DNA from: an uncultured Candidatus Saccharibacteria bacterium
GTDB taxonomy: Bacteria; Patescibacteriota; Saccharimonadia; Saccharimonadales; Saccharimonadaceae
Assembly: GCA_937902295.1 (NCBI GenBank)
Contig: CALGUM010000090.1
Span: forward strand, 1-21,822
Length of the DNA stretch: 21,822 nucleotides
Reading direction: 5' to 3'
The notes below the pieces were generated by a model. The model saw only the letters and a list, made by a program, of their open reading frames with translations, was not told where the DNA came from and searched no databases. Made by a program: the position numbers and the translations under genes. Shown here in pieces: positions 8,206 to 14,655 of the stretch; positions within the stretch are counted from its first letter, which is position 1; every line of letters starts with the position of its first letter.

Positions 8206-8700
8206 CTAGCGGAAATTAATAAATTGCAACGGAGTATCCACGTCAAGTTCTCTCACTCGCGCCATCACTGACTGGAGGTCGTCTTTACTTGATGCAGAAA
8301 TACGCAGCTCTTCACCTTGAATCTGAGCTTTGACTTTTTTGAAGTCGTCACGAATAACCTTTGCGATTTGCTTAGATTGTTCTTGTGAAAGTCCTTTTTT
8401 GAATGGAACTTCTTTGGTAGCTCTCATGTTCGATTCATGAATGTCTTTACTGAGGTCAAGTACTTTACTACTCAGCTCGCGTGAAGCGAGCTTTTTGCGC
8501 ACTATATCAAGTACAGCATCCACCTGCCATTCATTTGAACCTGTGACTTTTATGCCAGCTTTGTCTGACATCCATTCGATTGCCGCTGGAGTGCCTTTAA
8601 AATCATATCTACTGCCAATTTCTTTTTCGGATTGCAAATAGATATTATTCATTTCTGCTTTATCGTAATCTGATACTATATCAAAACTAAATGTTGCCAT
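8206..8700 (-). CDS. yajQ: YajQ family nucleotide-binding protein
   Basis: 164 residues, the usual length for the YajQ/UPF0234 family. Diagnostic features are the N-terminal FSFDIVSDYDKAEMNN, SRYDFKGT near residue 31, and a C-terminal half beginning about 95 with KEVPFKKGLSQEQSKQIAK, ending DTPLQFINFR. The protein forms two ferredoxin-like halves; homologues bind nucleotides, tRNA or cyclic di-GMP, and the role here is unknown. The ATG at 8700 is preceded at six bases by TACAAT within TGCTACAAT, an extended -10, so the message may be leaderless. The gene is upstream of rpmG, but rpmG has its own promoter. Confidence 0.92.
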   Translation of the reverse strand: MATFSFDIVSDYDKAEMNNIYLQSEKEIGSRYDFKGTPAAIEWMSDKAGIKVTGSNEWQVDAVLDIVRKKLASRELSSKVLDLSKDIHESNMRATKEVPFKKGLSQEQSKQIAKVIRDDFKKVKAQIQGEELRISASSKDDLQSVMARVRELDVDTPLQFINFR

Positions 8701-8706
8701 ATCTCT

Positions 8707-8715
8707 ATTGTAGCA
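8707..8715 (-). promoter_or_regulatory. extended -10 promoter of yajQ
   Basis: Minus strand TGCTACAAT: a TGn extension plus TACAAT (8707-8712), followed by exactly six bases and the ATG at 8700. No good -35 is visible, as allowed for extended -10 promoters. No SD fits before the ATG. Confidence 0.45.
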
Positions 8716-8774
8716 TCTATAGAATTACGGTTATATTTATGGTATCATTATACGGGTTTACAGATAGCGAATGT

Positions 8775-8850
8775 GCCGCGATAGCTCAGTTGGTAGAGCG
8801 CATCCATGGTAAGGATGAGGTCTCGGGTTCGAATCCCGATCGTGGCTCCA
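8775..8850 (+). tRNA. tRNA-Thr (anticodon GGT)
   Basis: Cloverleaf with acceptor GCCGCGA/TCGTGGC (one G-T pair), D arm with AGCTCAGTTGGTAGAGC, anticodon stem CATCC/GGATG around loop ATGGTAA giving anticodon GGT, and T arm CGGGTTCGAATCCCG. Discriminator T and the CCA end are encoded. Upstream promoter candidates are TTGTAG-18-TATATT (8708-8737) and a weaker TATACG at 8749; neither is certain. A terminator follows at 8864-8895. Confidence 0.95.
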
Positions 8851-8863
8851 GTGCAGCAATACA

Positions 8864-8895
8864 ATAGTCGCTATATCAGGCGGCTATATTTTTTT
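8864..8895 (+). terminator. rho-independent terminator of tRNA-Thr(GGT)
   Basis: 8-bp stem (ATAGTCGC with GCGGCTAT, one G-T pair), 8-base loop, then a run of seven T at 8889-8895. It also lies at the 3' end of the convergent pilin gene. Confidence 0.8.
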
Positions 8896-8910
8896 GCGTT
8901 CAAATTTTAC

Positions 8911-9483
8911 CTAGGAAGGGAGAGTAAAGATTTTGCCACTACGCATACCCCACGTGTCACGCACCTGTGTATTGCCGCAAGTCGTCACAACACTATTGAT
9001 CGACTCAGTCTCTTCGGCTGTCGGCCTTTGTAGTGTCCAGAATAATGCATACCTTCCGGGTGCTGAGGTGCACTTATAGAGCATTAGACTTAGTCGGCCA
9101 TTAGGAGGATTGCCATAATAGGTATTAGGTGGCAGCTTGGCTGAAAAGCCTTCAGGTATGACTTTTTGGGCGACAAGGTGGTCTTCAGCTGCACATACAT
9201 ATCCTGTCGTGTTACTAAACCACCCGCTAACGCCGTCGACACATCCATTGGCTGATGGTGGCACTGTAGAGCCAAGTCCACCTGGGATAGTGGCACTTCC
9301 TGTTTGAACTGCCCATGCCATAATTGATTTTTCCAATTGGTTCGCCGCACTCCTAATCTTTGTATCATTGGCTCGAGCCTGCACCCCGGTATAGGCGACA
9401 ATAGCTATGGCTACCAATACACCTATAACTACAATGACTATCAGAAGTTCTACAATAGTAAAACCCTTACGGTTATTTATCAT
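8911..9483 (-). CDS. type IV pilin-like protein 1
   Basis: 190 residues from the ATG at 9483. The class III signal is clear: short basic leader MINNRKG, then the prepilin peptidase site G7|F8 with Glu at mature position 5 (FTIVE), then a hydrophobic N-helix LLIVIVVIGVLVAIAIVAY. The globular domain has four Cys (in GCVDG, YVCAAEDH, YKCTS, TTCGN), which could form two disulfides. It ends GMRSGKIFTLPS. It should be assembled into a pilus or pseudopilus on the cell surface. The frame is open 27 codons further upstream, but this start gives the standard leader and has TATACT six bases before it. It is a close paralogue of the gene at 9757-10323, and the two are divergently transcribed. No pilus assembly genes are in the window. 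Confidence 0.9.
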   Translation of the reverse strand: MINNRKGFTIVELLIVIVVIGVLVAIAIVAYTGVQARANDTKIRSAANQLEKSIMAWAVQTGSATIPGGLGSTVPPSANGCVDGVSGWFSNTTGYVCAAEDHLVAQKVIPEGFSAKLPPNTYYGNPPNGRLSLMLYKCTSAPGRYALFWTLQRPTAEETESINSVVTTCGNTQVRDTWGMRSGKIFTLPS

Positions 9484-9489
9484 ACTAGA

Positions 9490-9518
9490 AGTATATGCTA
9501 TCGAAACGGGACACACAA
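9490..9518 (-). promoter_or_regulatory. promoter of pilin 1 (leaderless type)
   Basis: Minus strand TTGTGT (9513-9518), 17 bases, TATACT (9490-9495), then six bases to the ATG at 9483. The same geometry is seen at pilin 2. Confidence 0.6.
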
Positions 9519-9563
9519 GGTCCACCATCCTGCAATGAAGAGGCCAAACTATTATCCATAACA

Positions 9564-9592
9564 AGAAATACCTCCTAAAAGGAGGTATTTCT
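9564..9592 (-). terminator. terminator hairpin of tRNA-Thr(TGT)
   Basis: Perfect 13-bp inverted repeat AGAAATACCTCCT / AGGAGGTATTTCT with a 3-base loop. On the minus strand it starts one base after the tRNA CCA end and finishes with a T-rich tail (ATTTCTTGTT). It also insulates the pilin 1 promoter just downstream. Confidence 0.8.
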
Positions 9593-9593
9593 A

Positions 9594-9670
9594 TGGAGCC
9601 GCTTCAGGGACTCGAACCCAGGACCTGCTGTTTACAAAACAGCTGCTCTAACCAACTGAGCTAAAGCGGC
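9594..9670 (-). tRNA. tRNA-Thr (anticodon TGT)
   Basis: Minus strand cloverleaf: acceptor GCCGCTT/AAGCGGC, D arm AGCTCAGTTGGTTAGAGC, anticodon stem GCTGT/ACAGC with loop TTTGTAA giving anticodon TGT, and a T arm containing GGGTTCGAGTCCC. Discriminator T and CCA are encoded. It is the second tRNA-Thr in the window and lies between two divergent pilin genes. Confidence 0.95.
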
Positions 9671-9686
9671 GTATAGTACAGATGCT

Positions 9687-9715
9687 ATTTTATCGAACTT
9701 TTTAACATATTTCAA
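9687..9715 (-). promoter_or_regulatory. promoter of tRNA-Thr(TGT)
   Basis: Minus strand TTGAAA (9710-9715), 17 bases, TAAAAT (9687-9692), predicted start about 10 bases before the tRNA. It is back to back with the pilin 2 promoter. Confidence 0.6.
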
Positions 9716-9721
9716 TAGCTC

Positions 9722-9750
9722 TTGCGAGAATTAAGTCAGAAAGGTAGACT
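9722..9750 (+). promoter_or_regulatory. promoter of pilin 2 (leaderless type)
   Basis: TTGCGA (9722-9727), 17 bases, TAGACT (9745-9750), then exactly six bases to the ATG at 9757. An AAAGG at 9740-9744 lies in the spacer and would be upstream of the transcript start. Confidence 0.55.
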
Positions 9751-9756
9751 AATAGA

Positions 9757-10323
9757 ATGCATCCTAAGCTTAAGGGTTTTACTATTGTTGAACTTCTCAT
9801 TGTAATCGTTGTCATCGGTATTTTAGCCGCAATTTCAATTGTAGCTTACACTGGAATACAGTCTCGGGCCAATGATACAAGAATGCGCAGTGCGGTAGCC
9901 CAGTTAGAGAAATCAATCCTTGCATGGTCAGTCGAAACCAGTGCTTCGTCCATTCCTGGGGGCTTAGGTTCAACTGCAGCTGCTAACGCCAGTGGCTGTA
10001 CGAACGGCGCGGATGGTTTTTTTGGAACAGCATCGTATACTTGTACTGCTGAGGATCACTTAGTTGCCCAGGGGGTCTTACCTTCTGGCTACTCGAGTAA
10101 GCTACCGCACAATACCCACTATGGATCCTCGACCAGTGGGCGCACGAGCTTGATGCTTTATCGCTGCTCCCCACCCCGATATGCACTTTTTTGGACTCTA
10201 GAGAGACCGACTGATGAAGATACGCAAAATCTCAACAATACCCTAAGTACGTGTGGTTACGGTCCACAAATACGAGATAGCTGGGGAATGCGAGCTGGAA
10301 AACTGATACGTCTACCTTCTTGA
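9757..10323 (+). CDS. type IV pilin-like protein 2
   Basis: 188 residues. Leader MHPKLKG, cleavage site G7|F8 with Glu at mature position 5 (FTIVE), and N-helix LLIVIVVIGILAAISIVAY. It aligns with pilin 1 over its full length with at most short gaps: SIPGGLGST, AEDHLVAQ, RYALFWTL, the WGMR motif and the LPS end are shared, and all four Cys are conserved. The leaders differ (MHPKLKG against MINNRKG) and the surface-exposed middle has diverged, as expected for an old duplication giving major/minor or alternating subunits. It is transcribed divergently from pilin 1, with tRNA-Thr(TGT) between them. No terminator was recognised after it; bases 10324-10450 hold nothing I can name. Confidence 0.9.
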   Translation: MHPKLKGFTIVELLIVIVVIGILAAISIVAYTGIQSRANDTRMRSAVAQLEKSILAWSVETSASSIPGGLGSTAAANASGCTNGADGFFGTASYTCTAEDHLVAQGVLPSGYSSKLPHNTHYGSSTSGRTSLMLYRCSPPRYALFWTLERPTDEDTQNLNNTLSTCGYGPQIRDSWGMRAGKLIRLPS

Positions 10324-10450
10324 TAGCACCTGCCGTCAATATCAAAAAATATTTCAAACATAATCTAAAGTTATAACTGCATAACATGCGCTATAGCTTG
10401 ACTGCAGGATTGATAACAAGAATGTATTGATGCGAGGAGTTTTAAAGGTA

Positions 10451-10479
10451 TTGACTAAACTAGCATAAAGTGTTAAATT
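10451..10479 (+). promoter_or_regulatory. candidate promoter of the two-TM protein gene
   Basis: TTGACT (10451-10456), 17 bases, TAAATT (10474-10479). The transcript would begin at or just before the SD, AAAAGGAG (10485-10492), giving a very short leader. Confidence 0.5.
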
Positions 10480-10503
10480 ATAACAAAAGGAGTTACTATA
10501 TAC

Positions 10504-10812
10504 ATGATTACTACTATTGTATCGAATCTCAAGGATTGGGCGCAGGCAACAGATGCGCGTCAAAAGCTACAGCATACGTATCTTAGTGCGACCCTGGTGC
10601 TTGTCCTGGGCGCAGGAGTAATTGGTCTTATTGATTACGATCTTGGTCAAAAGATACTCCTAGGGGCATTTATCTGTATTGCAATTTTCATTGCAAACGC
10701 AGTAGTATGGGCACTTGTACAGTCGTTTATACTTTTCAAAATTGCTACTCCACTAGAAGATAAGCCAGAGAAAACTACAGTCAAGCAAGTTCGTTCTCCA
10801 CGCAAAAAATAA
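10504..10812 (+). CDS. small two-TM membrane protein, unknown function
   Basis: 102 residues, not recognised. A cytoplasmic-type N-terminus (about 1-27) with basic residues is followed by two hydrophobic segments, about residues 29-47 and 51-74, with the short polar turn IDYDLGQK between them. The highly charged C-tail (EDKPEKTTVKQVRSPRKK) should be cytoplasmic. AAAAGGAG lies 11 bases before the ATG, which supports the start. It stands alone between pilin 2 and tRNA-Tyr on the same strand. A structural or accessory membrane role is possible, but nothing in the sequence shows it. Confidence 0.75.
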   Translation: MITTIVSNLKDWAQATDARQKLQHTYLSATLVLVLGAGVIGLIDYDLGQKILLGAFICIAIFIANAVVWALVQSFILFKIATPLEDKPEKTTVKQVRSPRKK

Positions 10813-10826
10813 CACCGAGAGCGGTC

Positions 10827-10855
10827 TAGTCAAATGCGCAAGAATAAGGTAGAAT
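10827..10855 (+). promoter_or_regulatory. candidate promoter of tRNA-Tyr
   Basis: TAGTCA (10827-10832), 17 bases, TAGAAT (10850-10855). The predicted start is about 9 bases before the tRNA. Confidence 0.45.
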
Positions 10856-10870
10856 AGTATCTGTATCTAG

Positions 10871-10955
10871 GCCGGAATCGTGTAGTGGCAATCACAGGAG
10901 ACTGTAAATCTCCCGCCGTATGGCTTCGTAGGTTCGAGTCCTACTTCCGGCACCA
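10871..10955 (+). tRNA. tRNA-Tyr (anticodon GTA)
   Basis: 85 bases, a class II tRNA with a long variable arm. Acceptor GCCGGAA/TTCCGGC, anticodon stem GGAGA/TCTCC with loop CTGTAAA giving GTA, T arm TAGGTTCGAGTCCTA, discriminator A and encoded CCA. The variable arm is in the stretch CCGCCGTATGGCTTCG. Confidence 0.95.
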
Positions 10956-10993
10956 AGTAAAAAAGCGACCCGATGGTCGCTCTTTTACTTGGT
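10952..10993. terminator. bidirectional terminator of tRNA-Tyr and the TPR operon
   Basis: A core GCGACC/GGTCGC stem with loop CGAT (10965-10980) is extended outward by A/T and ACCAAGT/ACTTGGT pairing to 10952 and 10993, with one mismatch. The outer stem includes the ACCA end of the tRNA. The T-run at 10983-10986 serves the plus strand and the A-run at 10959-10964 serves the minus strand. Confidence 0.8.
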
Positions 10994-11019
10994 AAGGTCA
11001 TTACGTCTGTATGGAGGGG

Positions 11020-11697
11020 CTACATCACGACTTTACGCGGTTGTTTGACGCGCTTTGGTTTGCTTGCGGCACTTGCGGTTTCTTTTTGCTCCAAGATCAC
11101 TCTGGCTTCTTCGCGCGCCTGTGCAGCTAGTTCTTGTGACCCATCGCGCTCATATGCATCGGCGAGAATACGAAGTGACTGAGGATTTTTGCGCTCATCG
11201 AGGGCTACTGCAAACTCAAGCGAAGTGATAACTTTTTTATTATTACCTAGTTTTTCGTGGACTTTTGCATAGGCGATGTGGCGAGAAGGAACGCTTTGTT
11301 CCATTGCAATTGCTTGTTCAAACGCCAATGCCGCCTTGCTATACTTTTTAGTTTCGAAATATATTAGTCCAACATTATGCAGACTCGAGGCGCTTGGTTC
11401 CAAGCTCTGTGCAATCTCAAAACACTCAATTGCATCTGGATACGCCTGCTGCTTGGCGTACAGTATACCTAGTCGATTATAGGCAGTTGCATTGCGTTCG
11501 TCGACGCGAAGTATTGTTAGCAGTGCCTTCTCTGCGCGCAGGTACTTTTTATCTCTTAGTGACTCCTGCGCAATATCCCATAGCTTGTCGAGCTTATCGG
11601 CAAATTTAAGTTTGGCTTCGGAAGCCACTTCGTGGATTGTTTGACGGTGAAACACTACGAAGAGTGCAATAATTACCAGTGCAATAAGTCCGAACAT
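11020..11697 (-). CDS. membrane-anchored TPR protein
   Basis: 225 residues. An N-terminal membrane segment (about 1-16, GLIALVIIALFVVF) is followed by helical repeats with the TPR pattern: LGILYAKQQAYPDAIECFEIAQSLEP (about 97-122), VGLIYFETKKYSKAALAFEQAI and VHEKLGNNKKVITSLEFAVAL, plus weaker flanking copies. The C-tail is basic (SKPKRVKQPRKVV). With its N-in anchor or signal-anchor, the repeat domain probably faces one side of the membrane as a protein-binding scaffold; no enzyme motif is present. It starts 5 bases after the delta'-like gene and is the last gene of the trpS operon. A generic scaffold is the best available call. Confidence 0.82.
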   Translation of the reverse strand: MFGLIALVIIALFVVFHRQTIHEVASEAKLKFADKLDKLWDIAQESLRDKKYLRAEKALLTILRVDERNATAYNRLGILYAKQQAYPDAIECFEIAQSLEPSASSLHNVGLIYFETKKYSKAALAFEQAIAMEQSVPSRHIAYAKVHEKLGNNKKVITSLEFAVALDERKNPQSLRILADAYERDGSQELAAQAREEARVILEQKETASAASKPKRVKQPRKVVM

Positions 11698-11702
11698 TAT
11701 TA

Positions 11703-12452
11703 TTATTGTACCACAAAATTTAACAACTGGAGCTTAGCATTGCCATTGCCCTTGATGGCGCTATAGATACGAATAAGCGTTTCTGCTTCGTCTCGCATTG
11801 TCTCGGAATAGCGTGTTAGGATCAATAGTTTGTACATAATGAGACACACATCAATAAATTCCAGGGCTGTATCTCGTTTTGTTGCGACGCGCGATATAAT
11901 AGCTATCCTTTGGTAGGGGCTGCTACCTATGAATAATTTTGCTTGCTCAAACAGCGTCGTCCGTGCATTGTAGTACTTGGAGTTACTCGCTAGTTTTTGC
12001 ATTTCCTTATGATCGCCTTGTGCCATAAAGCGAATACGCGCGGCTGTATCTTCTGGCAACTGCACATGAGTATCGGGTGCTGAATGGATGATAGTTCGAC
12101 ATCGTGAGCGAACGGTGTCTAGTAGGCGGTCGGGTGTCTCCGTACATAGCACTATCTGGAGTCCAGCTCGAGGCTCTTCGAGCAGCTTGAGAAGCGCGTT
12201 TTGCGCTTGCTGTGTCATGTGCGCCGCATCTGCCAGTATGACATATGTAGAGCCAAGCCGATGCTGCGAGCGAACTGCTACTTGTAACTCACGAATATCC
12301 TCTATGTATATCCCGGCAGAGGTACCGGTTTTGTTGGGATGTTCGTCGATGTTAAGCACCGTATCGTGTATACCGACGAGAGAAGATGCGTATGTGCGCA
12401 GCTCAGCTATCGGTGCCCCTGTGATAATAAGAGACTGAACAGTCGCAGTCAT
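11703..12452 (-). CDS. holB: DNA polymerase III delta'-like subunit
   Basis: 249 residues, short for delta' (usually over 300). The AAA+ signature is present in the middle: STYVILADAAHMTQQAQNALLKLLEEP (a Walker B-like strand and the conserved AQNALLK.LEEP helix) and DTVRSRCRT, the SRC sensor/arginine finger region. The N-terminal P-loop is degenerate (TGAPIAELRTYASSL), as known for delta', which does not hydrolyse ATP. The zinc-binding Cys cluster usual after the P-loop is missing, which accounts for part of the short length. It should sit in the clamp loader that places the beta clamp on DNA. Its ATG abuts the stop of the RluD-type frame (TAA-ATG). Confidence 0.75.
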   Translation of the reverse strand: MTATVQSLIITGAPIAELRTYASSLVGIHDTVLNIDEHPNKTGTSAGIYIEDIRELQVAVRSQHRLGSTYVILADAAHMTQQAQNALLKLLEEPRAGLQIVLCTETPDRLLDTVRSRCRTIIHSAPDTHVQLPEDTAARIRFMAQGDHKEMQKLASNSKYYNARTTLFEQAKLFIGSSPYQRIAIISRVATKRDTALEFIDVCLIMYKLLILTRYSETMRDEAETLIRIYSAIKGNGNAKLQLLNFVVQ

Positions 12453-13604
12453 TTAGTATGCCTCGTTGAATTCTGTAGGTATAGGAGCCTCAAAGACTTT
12501 TCGTGTACCACCGGGCAATGTAACTTCGAGCTTATGTGCATGAAGGTACATTCGCTCAGCTGTCTCCGTTCCATAAATGGCGTCCCCTACTATCGGTGTG
12601 TTGATATACGCCATATGCACACGCAGTTGGTGGGTTCGGCCGGTCTTTGGGCGCAACGACACAAGCGAGCGTGTATCACCAGCAACAAGCACTTCGTATA
12701 CAGTCTCAGCTGACTTGCCGCCTGCATCAACACGGAATGTACTTGGCGCAGAAGGACTTCTATTTATCGGCAGGTCAATTTTTGCGGTTGGCTGGCTGGG
12801 CGTGCCAGACACTACTGCAACATATTCTTTCTTTGTCGTGCGATTAGTAAACTACTTACTGATAAGCGCTGCGGTTTGATCATTTTTTACCATTAACATT
12901 ACGCCGCTAGTATCTCTATCAAGTCGATGAATGATGCCAGGCCTATTTGTTTCGCTCTTGTAGCTCGTATGCGGCCGAATGATGTCTGCGGCAGTATACT
13001 CTTCGACCATGGCACCTTTCGCGTGGGTGAGCATTCCTATCGGTTTGTTGATCACGAGTACGTTCTCATCTTCGTATAATGTTTCTACGTCCACAGGAGT
13101 GATAGTAGGATTAACACTTTGTAGCGTGATTGTGTCGGTACTTTTGACTGCATATTTTGTAGAGGTCTTTACTTCGCCGTTAATGAGCACTTCACCGCGC
13201 TCAATGCGCTTTTGATACGTGCTGCGAGATTCGTCGCCGTACTTTTCGACAAGTGCAACATCAAGGCGTTTTGTCTGTGGAGCATCTCGAAGGAGATACA
13301 CTTCTTTGCCACGATACGGCAAGGCGTAGGTTGTGAGGTTGTATGAACCAGGTAATGCCAGTAATTGATAGTGTCGCTCAACGCCAGGCTCATCTGCCAT
13401 AGTATGTATGTAGGCTTCGTCATCTTCTGCAGCGCTGTCGATCAGTGCTGCATAGTGCTTTTTGCCCACTGCAAAACGGATCAGCACATTTTTGTCATGT
13501 GGTTTAGATTTGATGATACGCTCTATATGTCGCGGCATGACATCGTCTGCTACTTCTTTGAAGAGCCGGAGTATTGCTACAAGGTCGGAAGAATCAAATT
13601 TCAT
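12453..13604 (-). pseudogene. RluD-type 23S rRNA pseudouridine synthase interrupted by an in-frame TAG
   Basis: One continuous minus-strand frame of 383 codons apart from an amber codon at 12852-12854 (codon 251). Before it: an unrecognised N-terminal domain (1-108), an S4 RNA-binding domain (about 112-160, KRLDVALVEKYGDESRSTYQKRI), and the start of the catalytic domain with NKPIGMLTHA and HRLDRDTSG (226-234; catalytic Asp D229). After it, in the same frame: FTNRTTKKEYVAVVSGTP, then RPKTGRTHQLRVHMAYI and GDAIYG, the rest of the RluA/RluD fold. In homologues this spot is a helix residue, often Gln, so CAG to TAG is the simple explanation. A GTG at 12812 could restart only the C-terminal 119 residues, which lack the catalytic Asp. 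Inactive enzyme, readthrough or sequencing error are all possible. It starts 1 base after trpS. Confidence 0.8.
12852..12854 (-). other. in-frame amber codon splitting the pseudouridine synthase
   Basis: TAG between ...AALISK and FTNRTTKKEY. Frame and family similarity continue unchanged on both sides, so this is a single-codon interruption and not a frameshift. TAG also ends intact genes here (trpS, the TPR gene, infA, pilin 1). Confidence 0.9.
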
Positions 13605-13605
13605 A

Positions 13606-14640
13606 CTATGCTTTCGGCCTCAGTCCAACAGCTTGTTGTGCTTTGAGAAGTACTGCATTCGCCTGTTGGTTCATGCTGCGCTCTGATGCTTCAAGAGCTG
13701 CGAGCAGCTCAGTTTCAGATATTGTGTCGAGCTTTTTCTGAAACTTCTCTAGAAACAGCGCTACCTCATCTGCGACTGATTGCTTGAGATCGCCATATCG
13801 ATCTGACCCGCGCCACTGCGCATTTATTTCGTCCTGAGGTGTGTTGCTTAGTATAGAGGCAATCTGCAAAAGATTTGTTACACCAGGTTGTAGTTCCCAG
13901 TTAAAATCGACACTTCCGATACTATCTGTGGTTGCGCTCATAATTTTTTTATGTGCGACTGTTGGGGTATCTGTGAGTAATATTTTGGACTTTTCATCAG
14001 ATGAACTTTTGCTCATTTTTTTTGTCGGATCCGTGAGACTTCGGATGCGCAGTCCATTGTCGCGTTCGATAAAACTAGTTTGTGTGCGTGTTTCGTACGG
14101 CACTGTAAAGATATCGCCAAATTTGTTGTTAAAACGTGTCGCAATATCGCGAGTGATTTCTAGGTGCTGAAATTGATCCTCACCTACTGGTACCCATTCT
14201 GCATCGTATAGTAATATATCCGCCGCCATCAGTACCGGATAGTTCATGAGACCCATTGTGATGCTCGCATTATGCTCGCCAGACTTATCCTTGAACTGGG
14301 TCATGCGCTGCATTTCGCCAACGTAGGTAAAGCAATCAAGGATCCATGTTAACTCACTGTGAGCCGAGATGTAACTTTGTCTGTATATGTGTGTATTGCT
14401 GTTGGAGATGTCTAAGCCAGCCGCTATAAAATATTTAAGATTTTGCAGCGTGTTGTGGTACAGAGAGTCGTGATCAATCGGCGTAGTGAAGCTATGTAGG
14501 TCTGGAACAAACATATTGATACGATAGGTATCTGCATACTTTCTTTGCAAAGTCACCATCGGGACGATCGCGCCCAGGTAGTTTCCTAGCGTCGGCTCTT
14601 CGTTGGCACGTATGCCTGTGAGGATAGTTTGTTGTGTCAT
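13606..14640 (-). CDS. trpS: tryptophanyl-tRNA synthetase
   Basis: 344 residues, normal length. The class I signatures are both present: TGIRANEEPTLGNYLGAI (8-25), which contains the HIGH-equivalent T-L-G-N, and KMSKS at 208-212. Between them lie FVPDLHSFT, the MGLMNYPVLMAADILLYDA block and PVGEDQFQHLEITRDIA, typical of TrpRS. It charges tRNA-Trp in the cytoplasm. No SD precedes the ATG; instead TGTTATAAT, an extended -10 box, ends six bases before it, so the mRNA is probably leaderless. It is the first gene of the operon trpS, pseudouridine synthase, delta'-like, TPR, with 1, 0 and 5 bases between genes. Confidence 0.95.
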   Translation of the reverse strand: MTQQTILTGIRANEEPTLGNYLGAIVPMVTLQRKYADTYRINMFVPDLHSFTTPIDHDSLYHNTLQNLKYFIAAGLDISNSNTHIYRQSYISAHSELTWILDCFTYVGEMQRMTQFKDKSGEHNASITMGLMNYPVLMAADILLYDAEWVPVGEDQFQHLEITRDIATRFNNKFGDIFTVPYETRTQTSFIERDNGLRIRSLTDPTKKMSKSSSDEKSKILLTDTPTVAHKKIMSATTDSIGSVDFNWELQPGVTNLLQIASILSNTPQDEINAQWRGSDRYGDLKQSVADEVALFLEKFQKKLDTISETELLAALEASERSMNQQANAVLLKAQQAVGLRPKA

Positions 14641-14646
14641 TTTACT

Positions 14647-14655
14647 ATTATAACA
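14647..14655 (-). promoter_or_regulatory. extended -10 promoter of trpS (leaderless type)
   Basis: Minus strand TGTTATAAT with a perfect TATAAT at 14647-14652. AGTAAA (six bases) separates it from the ATG at 14640. No convincing -35. The promoter fills the 15-base gap after the upstream hydrolase gene. Confidence 0.6.

Noticed and set aside
9484..9564. Longer start for pilin 1 (217 codons)
   Set aside because: It would add 27 residues before a standard seven-residue prepilin leader and run through the promoter into the tRNA terminator.
10324..10450. Possible small gene or RNA after pilin 2
   Set aside because: Only very short frames and no stable hairpin with a U-run were seen; nothing can be supported.
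12088..12713. Plus-strand open frames over the delta' and pseudouridine synthase genes
   Set aside because: Rich in Ser/Arg/Cys as expected for antisense shadows, without SD or family similarity.
12453..12812. Separate small gene starting at GTG 12812
   Set aside because: It is the C-terminal half of the pseudouridine synthase, in the same frame as the upstream part. Similarity extends upstream of the GTG to the TAG.
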